Positions 35,383 to 47,276 are shown, counted from the first letter of the stretch. The stretch is DNA of 64,000 nt from Dipteris shenzhenensis (GCA_047967505.1 CM106539.1), one strand, 5' to 3'. Notes: generated from the sequence alone by a model not told the origin. A program made the numbers and translations.

Positions 35383-36990
35383 AGGCTGTGCTGTAGCTTC
35401 CTCCAGACCGAGATGAGACTGCGGAGGAAGGGGGAGCGGTGCTGAGTCAGCGGGGCTGAAGTGAAAATTCATCGGATAGAAGGCTGCCAATCATCCCCTC
35501 TCTGGGGGATATACTCGCTGAGACCATGCTGAAGCAAGAGCTTCCACGTTTGCCCTCCTGGGGTCCAGACCGTGGATGACTAACTTGCCAAGTAATGCTT
35601 GACTCTGAAGTTTGAGATCTATGATGCCAAGACTGCCCTCTGTCTAGGGGAGAATGACCGTTTGCCAGGCGACCCGGGCTCTAGTGGTGTCGGAACTGTC
35701 TGAGCCAGAGACCACAAAAAGTTTCGCACCAGTCTCCTCATCTGGGCTACCCACGATCTCGAGAAGCACCAACAAGATGCCACATACCAAGTAGTGGCTA
35801 GAAGGACCTGATTGACCACAAGGGCCCTGCCTACCAGAGATAGTCGAGCCGTGCTCCAGAAGGCTAGCTTCCATCGTATGGAAGCTAGGACTGGTAGGAA
35901 CTGCTGAGCCTGCATGATATCCGGCCCTACTTGGAATCCCAGGTAAGGTGTCATCTGTCCTCTAGGGATCCACTGAAACCCTAGGAAAATACCCCACTGT
36001 GAGTTGACTCCCGGATCTATAAGAAAACCAACTGACTTATGCCAGTTGATTTTTGCCCTAGCGGCTAGGCAGGAAACCTCTAAAGATAGTCTCACTCGCT
36101 CCAGTGACTCCATATCATCTTGCACATACAGGGCCGCATTGTCTGCATTCTCGGAGTCTAGAAGTTCTGCATCATCCCAGATAGGGAGGCACGTCCCTCA
36201 AATACCAGTGGTACGGGCTCGTAGGAAGTGAGTCATGGCCTCCGCAAAAAAGAGGAAGAGGTAGGGTGCAAGCGGGCAACCCTGACGCCAAGCGCTCGAG
36301 GGTGAATCTCTCCCCCATCCTGCCACTTATGATAACCCGGCTAGAGGTCGATCTATAGAGGCTAGCAATACCTCTGATCCACTCGTCTGGGAAACCGAAC
36401 CGAGAGAGTGTGCCCTCCAAGAAGGACCAGTCTACCCTATCATACACCTTCTCAAAGTCAAGAAGGAGTATGGCAAAGTGTTGGCCACTATGCTGGGCCC
36501 ACTCCGTCGCCTCTGAGAACGTGAATATGTTGTCCAAAATGCTACGATCCTAGACAAAACCAGTCTGGGTATCATGGATCAAGTCATGTAGTAGGGGTTA
36601 GATGCAGTTACTGATCATCTTGGCGAGGATTTTATAGGCAGTCGAAAGGAGGGTGATAGGATGCCACTGTCTGATCTCCTGACAGTCCCCCCCTTTGGGG
36701 ATGAGGCAAATCAAGCCTGTCGCAAGGCTCTCTCGCATCTGTCCGCTGGTGGAGAAGATATGCTGGAAGGCTGCGAGCAAGGGCTGGTGGATCTGCTCCC
36801 AAAAGGTGGTGAAGAAAGCTCTAGAGAGCCCATCGTCACCTAGGCATTTCTGCCCATCAATATCACTCACAACATCCTGCATCTCTGACACGGTGAACGG
36901 GGCGAGAAGGGTCTCACTCATGCTAGGCTGCACGAGTGTCGGTGTATAGCTCCACACCTCCTCCCTACAATGGCGGGCACGAGGGTCTGG
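35383..36990 (-). pseudogene. LINE ORF2 reverse transcriptase region
   Basis: Minus-strand blocks in order: GQKCLGDDGLSRAFF near 36850, LICLIPKGGDCQEIRQWHPI near 36670-36730, LDNIFTFSEATEW, LLLDFEKVYDRVDWSFLEG near 36410-36470 (first catalytic Asp), GLPACTLPLPLF (frameshifted from the GxPLAPYLF block), and ENADNAALYVQDDMESLERV at 36110-36155. That last block holds the catalytic F/YADD box, degraded to NADN (36138-36149). Then come WHKSVGFLID and PYLGFQVG. Stops and frameshifts confirm loss of activity. Confidence 0.88.
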
Positions 36991-37396
36991 GGCTCCTACT
37001 AGAACAAGGATCTATAGAAATATGTCACCAAGTCTCTGACCTCGTCTGGATCTGTCCTGACACTGCCTAAGAGATTGGAGCTGTTCCCCTACTAACCTCT
37101 GGCCATGAGTCCTAAAGAACTCTCTGCACATCCTGTCGCCTTTCCTAGCCCAAAAGGACTTGGAAGCGTGGAACGAGAACTCTGAGCATCACTGGGTGAT
37201 CTCCTCTAACATGGCTCGGGCTCTAAACTCGAGCTCTAACCTCCTATCGTCTGAGCTCCATGGAGCCTCGAGAAGACTGCTGCATCCGCTGTATCGAGGC
37301 AAGGTCTCGTCTGAGACCCCTCTCCTTCGCCCACCACTCCTGCCTAGTCACCTCCTTCTGACATATGAGACTAGACTCGGCAAGAACCTGAGCTAC

Positions 37397-38287
37397 CTAA
37401 GCTGCCATATCCCCCATGGGGTCCCAATCCTGCTCCCATAGGTCCACTATGCTGCTATGAACCGCTGCTCTGGAGTAGATGGAGTCTAGGATCCGCCGGC
37501 ACGAGCGGGGAGGTAAGGAATGAGAGGCTAAGTCCAGGACTAGGATGACTAGGGCATGGTCAGAGAGGGTCATCCCTGGAACCACCCTTGACTCTCCACC
37601 TCTGCCTATCGCCCAATCACTGACATAGAAATGGTCCAACCGCTCTAAAGTTTGCCTCCCTCCCTCCTGTAACCCCAAGAGAAGTCCAAGCTCCCTGTCC
37701 ATCTGCAAAAGGAAGGCTCCCTCCAAATGTCCCGACCTCCCATAGCGAACAAGAAGGAGTCCCATTCCTCCTGCTCTGCCTGAGCTATACTGAGGAACTC
37801 TGGGCCTCGTCCCTGCTGATCCTCTAGAGCCTCAAGGTTATTGAAATCCCCTCCTACAATCCAAGAATCCATCTCTGGCAATAAGTCTATCAAAAAGCTC
37901 CAGAAAGCAGCTCTCAGGTCGGTCAGGGGATAGATATTGATGATGCCAATGTAGGATCCCTCAATATTCAAGCCAACCCAAAGCGCTCATCAAGGTGCCA
38001 AAACCACACACATGCTGAACTAGAGAAGCGTCGATGGAGGTACACACATCTCTGCTCCTCCTCTGCTCACCAATCGAAGGTTCCCAAGAGGTGTGGGAGC
38101 ACCTTGTGATGACCTTACCACACTTACTGGTCTGAGAAGCCGAAAGCTTGTGTTCCTGCAATAGGAGCACATCTACCCTTCCCACCAAAGCTAGTTGGAG
38201 CTCCTATCTGAGCACCATCTTCCTGGAGCCGCGGGTTCCTGATGAGTGGAACCCATTGACGTTCCAAGAGATAATGCGTATACTCAT
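37397..38287 (-). pseudogene. LINE ORF2 endonuclease domain
   Basis: Start at Met 38287 (MSIRIISWNVNGFHSSGTRG). The following blocks are LLLQEHKLS near 38150, NIYPLTDLRAAFWSFL near 37915-37945, GGDFNNLEALEDQQGRG near 37810-37865, and SDHALVIL near 37548-37572. They give the Asn, Glu, Asp and His metal-binding and catalytic set of the L1 endonuclease, which nicks the target for reverse transcription. Stops at 38204 and elsewhere, plus frame changes, break it. Confidence 0.88.
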
Positions 38288-38899
38288 GAAGAGGAGAGAT
38301 GGGCTACAAATAGCTATCTTCTTGCAGTCGATGTCGAGGTGGTCGGAGGATGTCCAGTGTGCAGACAAAGGCGCTTCTGTGAAGGTTTCCAAGGAGAGGG
38401 TGGATAATCGGACCCATCCTCTAAAACCTTCAGCAGAGGGGAAAGGCCCTTCGTCCCATGGTGGTAAGCTCTCTCTAACCAACTTGAAGCCTCCGCCAGG
38501 GAAATACTGTAGAAGCCCACTACCTCTTAGGTCCTCCAAGGGTGGAGCCCTTCCGCGTAGATCCACTCTAGAGGTGGTCAAATGATGACCAAAAGGCGGA
38601 ATCATTTGGCACTGTGGTGCCATCTCAGATGAATGTCACCCTCCTTCTCTTGCTGCTAAAGAAGCTCCGCTGCTCTGCTACCAATCCAGTCTTGTACCTA
38701 CTCCTGGGACAGACACCTTACCCTCCGCCCCCTTTCAGAGGAAGAAGATGCTGATGTCTAGGCATGCAGGGAAGGAGCTAATACCAGCTGCATCCAAGTA
38801 ATCCGAAGGTCCTGCTCGGTAGAACTCCAAAGGTAGAGCTCTAGGAGCTGCCCTTGGGTGAGGGGACGAAGATGAGGAGTCAGAACCAGAAAGAGGGGT
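38288..38899 (-). pseudogene. LINE region between ORF1 and ORF2 (ORF1 3' end)
   Basis: Low-complexity Pro/Ser-rich minus-strand reading that continues ORF1 after the copia insertion. No domain is recognised. Confidence 0.5.
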
Positions 38900-38904
38900 G
38901 CTGG
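38900..38904. repeat. target duplication GCTGG (left) of copia B
   Basis: GCTGG at 38900-38904 and 44438-44442 flank the element. Confidence 0.93.
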
Positions 38905-39255
38905 TGTGAAGATAGTGGGAGAGAGGGAAGGAGTCTCACATGCGGCTTTCTCACATGCACAATGGGGGAATACACACAAAGGTGGAGGCTGAAAACAGTT
39001 TTCCTCTTCTTAGTTGTGAAAGCCAAAAGAACTCAAGTACAAAGAAATAGAAGAACCCTATATGTGGGTCTCAAACCAAACTCAACTATCTAAGGTGGCT
39101 TACTAAGTGAGCCACAAACTAGAGTAGATAAGGATAGCTATCATCCAGCTAGTATTCGTGGGCGGTGTACCAACCGCATCTGCAGCTAACAAGTCGGTGA
39201 CATAAATGCACAATAGTCACCCTGGCATATCGCGAGTGAGCTCGATATCTCAACA
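38905..39255 (-). repeat. 3' LTR of copia B
   Basis: Reads TGTGAAGATAGTGGG... to ...GATATCTCAACA on the plus strand, the reverse complement of the copia A LTR. Confidence 0.95.
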
Positions 39256-39266
39256 CTCCCCCTCGA
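39256..39266 (-). other. polypurine tract of copia B
   Basis: CTCCCCCTCGA on the plus strand, abutting the 3' LTR. Confidence 0.85.
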
Positions 39267-39281
39267 GCTCAATCCCAATTC

Positions 39282-42200
39282 CTACACACCAAGCAGGTCT
39301 CTGAACTTGCGCAACTTCTCTGCGCCCAATGCTTTCATAAATATGTCAGCTACCTGATCCTCTGTGCTGACATAAACTAGATCAATAAGACCTAGTAAAA
39401 CCTTCTCCCGCACATAGTGATAATGCACCTCAATGTGCTTTGTTCTAGCATGAAAGACTGGGTTCTTTGCTAAGTGTATACTGCTCATGTTGTCACAATA
39501 AATGACAACTGGCCCATCTGTAGACTGATGCATATCATAAAGTAGCTTATGCAATCAAGCTACCTCACATGCAGCCATTGCTGCACCCCTGTACTCAGCC
39601 TCTGTGCTTGACAAGGCAACTGTAGGTTGCTTCTTACTGCTCCAAGTGACTGCAGCACTCCCAAAAGAGAACACATATCCACTGGTAGATCGTCTATTAG
39701 AAATACTACCAGCCCAATCAGCATCAGTGTATCCATGCAACTGTATCTGAACCCCAGCCTCATAAAATAGTCCATACTGCAATGTGGACTTCACATACCT
39801 GAGTATGCGTCTAGCCACATCCAAATGCGATTTCCTTGGAGCCTTAATAAACTGACTTACCAATCCAACAGCATAGCTTAGATCTGGCCTGATAATAGTC
39901 ATATAAATCAAACTTCCTACTATGCGTCTGTACATAGTAGGGTCTTCCAAAAGCTCACCTGCATCTGTGCTCAGCTTCACATTCTGCTCCAAAGGAACTG
40001 AAATAGGCTTACAGCCTGTCATCCCATATTTGGACAGCATGTCCAATCTATACTGCCTCTGCAAAAGCTGTATCCCACTTGGTGATCTAATCACCTCAAT
40101 GCCCAAGAAATAACGCAGCTCTCCCAAATCATTCATCTCAAACTTTTGCCTCAATAGCATTTTCACATGAAGGATATCTTCATCACTATCACCTGTGATG
40201 ATCAAATCATCAACATAAATGACAAGCAGCATAATCCCTTTCTCTTTTTTTCTCACATAGAGTAAGAAATCTGCCTTGGAAATCTAAAAGCCAATTGTGA
40301 CAAGATACTGTCCTATCTTGTCAGACCATGCTCTAGGTGCTTGCTTCAAGCCATAAAAGGCTTTCTTCAACCTGCAAACAAACTCAGGATGAATAGCATC
40401 AACATAACCTGCTGGCTGATCCATAAAGACCTCTTCTTGCAAATCACCGTGCAAGAAGGCATTCTTTACATCCATCTGGTGTAATGACCATCCCTTTGAT
40501 GTAGCCATAGCAATGGCTGCTCTTACGGTTGCCATCCTTGCAACCGGACTGAAAGTTTCTTCATAATCAATGCCATATGTCTATGCATACCCCTTGACAA
40601 CTAATCTTGCCTTGTATCTATTCACAGAACCATCTGCATTGTGCTTGATCTTATAAACCCACTTACAGCCAATTGCATTCTTGTCTTTAGGTAAAGGCAC
40701 CAATTCCCATGTAGCATTTGCTTCCAAGGCATCCATTTCTTCATGTCCATGGCTTTCTCCCATTTTTCATTTCCCATGGCTTGCTCAAAAAGAGTGGGTT
40801 CTGGTTCCTGTATCACTTTGACCATATAGGCATAGTGAATGGCTATAAATCCATCATATTTCAGCCTATCCACAGGATACATAACCCTGGTAGACCTGCA
40901 CAAAATAGGCTCACTTCTAGGTGCTCTCAAAACATCCCTGGTCTTCCTTACTCTAGGTGTAACAATAGAAGGAATACCCAACTCATCATCAATGCTCTGT
41001 TTTGAGCCATTGGATTCACCATCCACATAAGAGTGACCTGCATTCACATCAAACCACTCTCTGCATTGCTTTGAGGAGATTCTCCTGATCTCAATCTACT
41101 TGTCCATGGTGAAGTATGTGAACCACTGCTAGAGGACACTGCAGGTCCACTGATATTTTGTGATTGCTGCTCTGAATTCTGTGCAGCATTACCATTTTGT
41201 GCATCTACATCAATCATCACATTTACTGGTTTATACCAGCTGCTCATCTCATCAAAAACAACATCTCTACTCACTATGAACTTTCGTGTAGAAGGGTTAT
41301 AGCATCTATACCCTTTCTGCTGCAGAGAATAACCAATAAAGACGCACTTCTCAACTTTTGGATCCAACTTGGACCTCAACTCATCTGGCACATGAACATA
41401 GGCAATGCAACCAAAAATTTTCAAATGAGAAATGTTTGCTTTCCTACCAGTATACATCTCCTCTGGCGTCATGCCATGTATTGCTGCAGTGGGAATCTTG
41501 TTCATTATATAAACTACTGTAGCAACTGCTTCAGCCCAATAATAATCTGGTAGATATTTTTCATTTAGCATGGCCCGAGATACCTCTCCAATATGCCTGT
41601 TTTTCCTTTCTGCAATTCCATTTTGCTGTGGGGTATGACTGCATGAATATTGTTGCTTTATACCATGCTCCTGCAAGAACCTTGCAAACTCATTTGAGAG
41701 GTACTCTCCCCCTCCATCTGACCTTAGGCATTTTATTTGTAGGCGTGTTTCTTTTTCAACCATAGCTTTAAAAGCTTTGAAGTGCCCAAACACTTCACTT
41801 TTCTTTTTCATAAAATACACCCAAAGTTTTCTGTTGAAGTCATAAATACATGTGACAAAATAGTGACAGCCTCCAATAGATGCAGCTTTACTAGTCCACA
41901 CATCAGAGTGGATTAATTCCAATGGATTTTTACTCTCTTGAACATGCCTAGGAAAAGGTTTCCTTGCCTGTTTCCCAAATTGACAGGCTTCCCAAACCTT
42001 ATGCATTTCTGCAACCTTGAATTTAGGCAATCCTACAACAATATTTTGGGCTTGCATTGATTTAAGTCGCTGTATATTAACATGACCAATGCATTTGTGC
42101 CAGATATCAATATCTGCAACTACACCGATCCCATGTGCAAACATTGCTGCACTCAATTCAGGAATGTCCGCATCCAACGTAAACATCCTGCCCTTCTTCT

Positions 42201-42579
42201 TTACTTTTGCTATCAAGCGACCGTTATTTTTCATATCCTCAACAAAGCATCCATGAGGATTAAATCTGACCTGCAAGCCCTGCTCAACCATTTGACCAAC
42301 AGAAACCAGGTTCTTGGTGATGTTCGGGACATGAAATACATCGGACAGGTATTTCTTTTTCCCATCCTGCATAGACAAAGGAATTTTACCAATCTGCACA
42401 ATAGGATGTGCAGTATCATCACCAGTCTCCACAAATCCTGGCTTTTCCATTTTCCTTACATCCTGCATCCATTCTGCATGACCTGTCATGTGGTTTGATG
42501 CACCTGAGTCAACATACCACACATCATTTCCTTCTTCTGCACTTGTCACAGAATTGGTCATATGCTGCACCATAAATAG
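39282..42579 (-). pseudogene. pol: copia B pol (protease, integrase, RT, RNase H)
   Basis: Protease DSGASNHM is near 42495-42520, the integrase core with RSDGGGEYLSNEF near 41695-41735, the reverse transcriptase with QMDVKNAFLHGDL near 40450-40490 and YVDDLIITGD near 40195-40225, and RNase H with GYTDADWAGS near 39720-39750. The long uninterrupted stretch from 42693 to 41044 covers zinc knuckle through integrase. A 46-bp deletion relative to copy A ends it. The integrase HKCIGHVN block and the RT Asp pair are intact, but no single frame covers pol. Confidence 0.93.
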
Positions 42580-43536
42580 ATGCTCATTTCTGTCATCACC
42601 CTGTCTACTGGAAGATGCATAATTGCCTTGCTGCAATTTTCCATTCATAATGTCATTCTGCTTTTTGTAGCAGTCCTTAGCCATATGACCCATTTTGCCA
42701 CAATAGTAGCATTCAACATTGCTGTTTGCATTTTGGCCTCTCTACCATCCACCACAGCCTCTTTGGCTCTCCCTGCCTCTAGAGTTACCACGTCCTCCTG
42801 CATAGGACTGGTTTTCTTGAGTTTGCTGCATATTCTGATTTCTACCACGGCCTGCAGATCGGCCTCCTCTACCTCTGCCTCTACCTCTTTCAGCATTTGA
42901 GTAGAAGACAGTTTCTTTTGAAGTTCCTCCTGAAGAAGATGCACGCCCATTTCTCTGCTCTTCAGAAATTAGAAGAGCAAACAACTCTTCAAAATCAGGA
43001 AATTTTTCACGGACGGCAATGGATGTCCAGAACTGTGCATAATCCTTTCCTAGACCATTCAAGGTCACAAAAACTAGATCATCATCTTCCACTGGCGACC
43101 CAATGGAAGCAAGTGCATCTGCAATTTTCTTCACCTTCATGTGGTAGTCATTTATGCTCAAATTTTCTCTCTGCACATTGTGCAACTCCTGTTTGAGCTG
43201 CATTTTCCTGGCTTGCGTATTTGTGCTATACATTTTTGCCAAAGTATCCCATGCCTCCTTTGGCGTACTTGCATCCTGAATATGCACAATCATAGAGTCT
43301 GAAAGACTGATAGACAGCCAGTACATAACTTTCCTGGCTCTCTCATGCCATACTTTAAATGCTTGCATTTCCTGTTGATTGGGAACATTAGGAAGAACAG
43401 GTTCTTCTTCATTTCCTGTAATGAACTCCCAATAGCCTTTTCCCATAAGGAAATTCGTCATTCTAAACTTCCATGCTTGGAAGTTGTTCTTGTCAAGCTT
43501 TTCAGTGACAATCTGTGAAAGAGAATTAGATGCCAT
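42580..43536 (-). pseudogene. gag: copia B gag
   Basis: Start at Met 43536 (MASNSLSQIVTEKLDKNNF). The capsid region reads FQAWKFRMTNFLMGKGYWEFITG, the usual first block of UBN2-type Gag, followed by ASTPKEAWDTLAKMY and LKQELHNVQRENLSINDYH. An Arg/Gly-rich tract precedes the CX2CX4HX4C knuckle at about 42670-42713. One TAG at 42742-42744, where copy A has CAG, is the only stop, so this is the best-preserved gag of the family here. Confidence 0.92.
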
Positions 43537-44066
43537 TACAGAACACTGCAAAATATTCTGTCACTGCAAAAAACACAGCTTTTGCCTCACACGGGCAGAT
43601 CTGCAAAAGTGACGAAAGTGGTATTTCACCACACAGTCACTTCCTAGTGACGATTTTGCATCAACAGGCAACAAGCATGATTCTGCAACTCCCAATATCT
43701 TTGCACACTGGCATACGATGCAATTTCTACGGCAACTTTTCACCGAGTAGCCGAGCAGTGGCCGCACAGCCAAAACAGGGCCTTTTTCTGAGTGCCTGCG
43801 AAGAACTTCCACCTTCAAAACGGGCCGTGAAATGGCCTTGAATCAGAAAAATAAAGTCACCAAGGGCTTTCCCCTCGCCCGCAGCATATACTGCGCTCTC
43901 GCCACACCGCGAAGGGCGTCTCAATCTGAGACAGTGCACTCTTGCACTTCTGGCTGTGCTACCTGTAGAGATTTGCTCCCAAACTCGAAATAGGAAAGCA
44001 ACACTGGTCCTCTTACCAGGACACCGCGAACTTGGTTTGCTTTCTTGAGCTCCTTACCACGAACAA
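43537..44066 (-). other. copia B leader
   Basis: 530 bp between primer site and gag start, shared with copy C (58486-59015). No gene is supported. Confidence 0.7.
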
Positions 44067-44079
44067 GGCTCTGATACCA
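44067..44079 (-). other. primer-binding site (initiator tRNA-Met) of copia B
   Basis: Minus-strand TGGTATCAGAGCC next to the 5' LTR. Confidence 0.93.
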
Positions 44080-44437
44080 TGTGAAGATAGTGGGAGAGAG
44101 GGAAAGAGTCTCACTTGCGGCTTTCTCACATGCACAATGGGGGAATACACACAAAGGTGGAGGCTGAAAACAGTTTTTCTCTTCTTAGTTGTGAAAGCCA
44201 AAAGAACTCAAGTACAAAGAAATAGAAGAACCCTATATGTGGGTCTCAAACCAAACTCAACTATCTAAGGTGGCTTACTAACTGAGCTACAAACTAGAGT
44301 AGATAAGGATAGCTATCATCCAACTATTATTCGTCGTCGTGGGCAGTGTACCAGCCGCATCTGCAGCTAACAAGTCGGTGACATAAATGCACAACAATCA
44401 CCCTGGCATATCGCGAGTGGAGCTCGATATCTCAATA
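44080..44437 (-). repeat. 5' LTR of copia B
   Basis: 358 bp. It differs from the 3' LTR by a few substitutions and a short GTCGTC insertion near 44333. Confidence 0.95.
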
Positions 44438-44442
44438 GCTGG

Positions 44443-45600
44443 CTGTCGAAAGAGTTGGAGTGGTGTTGGCTGTCTATGGGGAAGGGCCTCTCCCCTCCAC
44501 CGGGCCAGGGGGTAGGCACGGAGGAGGTCTGTGCTAGCTTCGGGGCCGTAGGAGGAGGGGGGGTTCCCGCAGGATCATGCTCAAGGGAGAGGGGAGAGCT
44601 AAAACCAAAGGTGCCGGGGGGGGGTCCCGGAGGGGGGGGAGGTAGGGGAATCGAGGAGGAGGGGGGAGGAGGAGGGGGGTGGGGTGAAGGATGAGGAGGA
44701 GGCTGACTGATCTTCTCCTTCCCTTTCTCCTTCCCCTTACCGGGCTGCTGCTGATGACTAGTGACCACAGGGGTCTCTTGTTGGAGAGGGGGCTTTTTGG
44801 TTATTGCTTTGTTTCCTTTCCGTTTCCTTTTGACCTCAGTCCTTGACCTCAGTCCAGCCTTCCCCTTCTAGAGGGGTTGTCGATGCCTGGTGGGGGGGAT
44901 CCTAAGTTGCCTCCATCAAAGGTTCTGTCCTCGTGAAGCGAGGGCAAGAGCGTGCCTGGTGCCTGAAGCCGTGGCATCTTAGACACTGAATTGGGCGACC
45001 AGTGACCATAATGCACTGCATCACCACACTGTGTCCATCTCAATCTCGAACTCTGAGGGGATACTCTGCGGATCTAGGACTACCACTTTGACGCATGGCA
45101 CCCCTTGGGCTGTTGCCGCATCAACAGTGTCTTGCATGAGCCAGCCAAAGTGTGCCCCCTATTCCTTGATGATCAGGCGAAGCTCTGTTGCGAGGCCTGG
45201 GAGGATGAGGGTAACTAGATGGCGGGAGATGCGGAAGCAGGCATCGAAGTCTGCTACACTAAAACCCCTATACCATGGGACCATAAGGATGATCTTCCCA
45301 CCCACAGAGGTAGGGGACCGTCTGACCATATCGCTCGCAGCCTGTGCCGAGGAGAGCTTGAGCCAGAAGATACCACGTCCCATGAGTGCGACCTCCTCAA
45401 TGTGGTTGTCCTCAAGGTATAGGGTGGACTGCAGCCAATCCCTGATGTCTGCGTGTGAAGGGGCATAGCCAATGACTCTTCCATAAACGAAAGTCTGGGA
45501 AAAGTCATTGGCAGCCTGCTTCACCAAGGAGACCTGATTCTCTGTCAGTGTTTTGGGCCACCGGTTCCAGGCTTACAGCTACTACCATACCGCACCGGCA
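44443..45600 (-). pseudogene. LINE ORF1 (DUF4283, CCHC knuckle, Pro-rich tail)
   Basis: The minus-strand frame 45527-45159 (ANDFSQTFVYGRVIGYAPSH...GRGIFWLKLSS...VGGKIILMVPWYRGF) matches the DUF4283 nucleic-acid-binding domain of plant L1 ORF1. After two stops it continues to GRPIQCLRCHGFRHQARSCP at 44941-45000, a CX2CX4HX4C knuckle. A Lys/Gln-rich and then Pro-rich tail follows (44440-44768). The tail is cut by copia B. ORF1 protein binds LINE RNA. Confidence 0.82.
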
Positions 45601-46150
45601 AACTGCAAAAGCTCCAAAAGGCAGGGGAAACAAAATGGCAGAGGCGAGGGAGGGAGGAATGGAGGCAGAGGCGGGGAAGGAAAGAAGGAGGGATGGAGAT
45701 GCACAAGGAAGTGGGGGGAGGAGAGGCAGCAGCAGGGAGAGAGAATGGCAAGGGAGGGGAAGGAAAGGAGGAGGGAGGGGGTGGCAGCACGGTGCAAGGT
45801 GGGGAAGGGGAGGGAGGAGAGGCGGGGGTGTGGCAGCATGGCGCGAGGTGGAGGAGAGGAAGCAAGGAGGAGAGGAGGGAGGGGATGGGGGGGTGGCAGC
45901 ACAGCGCAGAGGTAGGGAAGGGGGAGGAAGGGAGGCGGGGATGTGGTAGCGCAGCGCGAGGAGGAGGCGAAGAAGAAAGGAGGGGCGGAGAAGGAAGGAG
46001 GGGTGGATGGAGGGCGGAGAAGGAAGGAGAGGCGAAGAAGGAAGGAGGGGTAGATGGAGGGTGGCACGGCGGCAGCATGTCGAGAGGCAGAGGAGAGGGA
46101 GGAGGGGAAGGGGGGAGGGGCCGCACAGCGTGAGGGAGGTAGATGGGAGT
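45601..46150. repeat. G/A-rich (plus strand) imperfect repeats in LINE 5' region
   Basis: Units such as GGTGGAGGAGAGGAAGCAAGG and GGCAGCACGGTGCAAGG recur, with C/T-rich sense strand for the LINE. The very long Pro/Ser/Leu or Gly/Arg/Glu frames in all phases are compositional and I do not call them genes. Confidence 0.75.
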
Positions 46151-46246
46151 GGGGGGGTTGGGAGCATTCGCTGGAGCTCGAACATCGGCCGATCTCCTGA
46201 TATTCAAACAACCTCCTTGGTTTGAATTTTTGGGCTATGCGTTGAG

Positions 46247-46705
46247 ATATGCTCAAGCATAAGCATAAAGCATATGCTTTCTTTCTTTTTCTCTTATGTT
46301 TATGCTCTTTTTTCCTCTTCCTTCTCTTATGCCTATGCTCTTTTTCTCTCTTCTTTTTCCCCTCTTCCTTCTCTTCTTTTTCCCTCTTATTTTTCCCCTC
46401 TTTCAATCTCTTTTCCCCTCTTCTTTTTTTCCTCTTTCAATCTCTTTTCCCTTCTTCTTTTTCCCCTCTTTCAATTTCTTTTTCCCCTCTTTCAATCTCT
46501 TTTTCCCTCTTTCAAACATATGCTCTCTCTCTTTTTCTCTTATGCATATGTTTTTTCTTCTCTTATGCTTATGCTTATGCATAAGCATATGTCTTCTTCT
46601 CCTTCTCCTTCTCCTTTCCTTCTCTTCTTTTTCCCTCTCTTTTTCTCTTCTTTTCATAAGCATATTCCTATGCCTATGCCTATGCTTACGGCTTATGCTT
46701 ATCTC
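46247..46705 (+). other. CT-rich TATGCATA intron of CACTA plus-strand gene, copy 1 (right of the LINE)
   Basis: It continues 32641-33494. The sequence is TTTTCTCTTATGCATATGC-like throughout. It ends at the insertion 46706. His/Met/Phe-rich frames are artefacts. Confidence 0.6.
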
Positions 46706-46948
46706 GGGGGGGTCACTCATGATATGTAACCCTATCACGTGAGTTCAACAGAAGGATATTTTTTATTTCTAAAATTTACAGAAACAAATATACATAAGGG
46801 GATATTTAAAATAGTTTTGGAAAAAATTTACAGATTTGTATAGAAAAGGGGTACATTTTATTAATGAAAAAATTATAGATAAGGGATTTTTAAAATGGTC
46901 CTTGAATGCACATGATATAGAGGGTTTATACATACTGACCCTCCCGAC
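46706..46948. mobile_element. MITE-like insertion, ~243 bp
   Basis: It starts GGGGGGGTCACTCATGATAT. The reverse complement of its end reads GTCGGGAGGGTCAGTATGTA, so terminal inverted repeats of about 25 bp are present. The interior is AT-rich and non-coding. CACTA copy 2 has the uninterrupted sequence TTATCTCATGCTTATGC at about 51226-51242, which defines the insertion exactly. I could not define a clear target duplication. Confidence 0.75.
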
Positions 46949-47276
46949 ATGCTTATGCATGAGCATATGCTCATATGCTTATGCATAAGCATAAGCATAT
47001 GCTTTCTCTCTTTTCCTCTTATGGATATGCTTTCTCTCTTTTTTCTCTTATGCATATTTGGTTCTTTTCCCTCTTTCAATCTCTTTTCCCATTTTCTTTC
47101 TCTTCTTTTTCCCTCTCCTTCTCTTATGCTTCTCCTTCTCTTTTGCTTCTCTTATGCTTCTCCTTCTCTTATGCATATGCTTTCCCTCATATGCTTTTCA
47201 CTTCTTACCCGCTCTTATTTTTTATTTTTTGTTTTGGTGTTTGTGTCTACGTTTGTCCAATCCCCCCAAATTAGAC
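46949..47276 (+). other. TATGCATA intron, continued
   Basis: Low-complexity sequence equivalent to 51232-51712 of copy 2, ending in CCCCCAAATTAG, a plausible splice acceptor. Confidence 0.5.

Larger units (their letters stand above)
38905..44437 (-). mobile_element. Ty1/copia retrotransposon, copy B, complete with both LTRs
   Basis: A 5.5-kb element with LTRs of 351 and 358 bp, an initiator tRNA-Met primer site, a purine tract, gag and pol in copia order, and perfect 5-bp target duplications. It sits inside ORF1 of the LINE. The outer end of the 5' LTR reads TATTG instead of TGTTG, one transition. Coding is broken by TAG at 42742, 40581 and 40284, TGA at 39555, a 46-bp deletion near 41053 (relative to copy A) and a 2-bp insertion near 40752. 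Confidence 0.97.
33496..46246 (-). mobile_element. L1-type LINE, nearly full length, carrying two nested insertions
   Basis: On the minus strand the order is a G/C-rich 5' region, ORF1 (DUF4283, CCHC, Pro-rich tail), ORF2 (endonuclease, reverse transcriptase, zf-RVT) and a short A7 tail (T7 on the plus strand, 33496-33502). Removing the copia element (38905-44437) and the solo LTR (35084-35382) leaves about 6.9 kb, a normal length for a plant L1. The 13-bp flanking repeats support the boundaries. Multiple stops and frameshifts make it inactive. It sits in the intron-like region of the CACTA plus-strand gene. Confidence 0.88.

Noticed and set aside
45505-46406. Very long Pro/Ser/Leu frames (up to 270 residues)
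   Set aside because: They lie in the LINE 5' region of simple G/A versus C/T composition, overlapping in all phases, with no domain.
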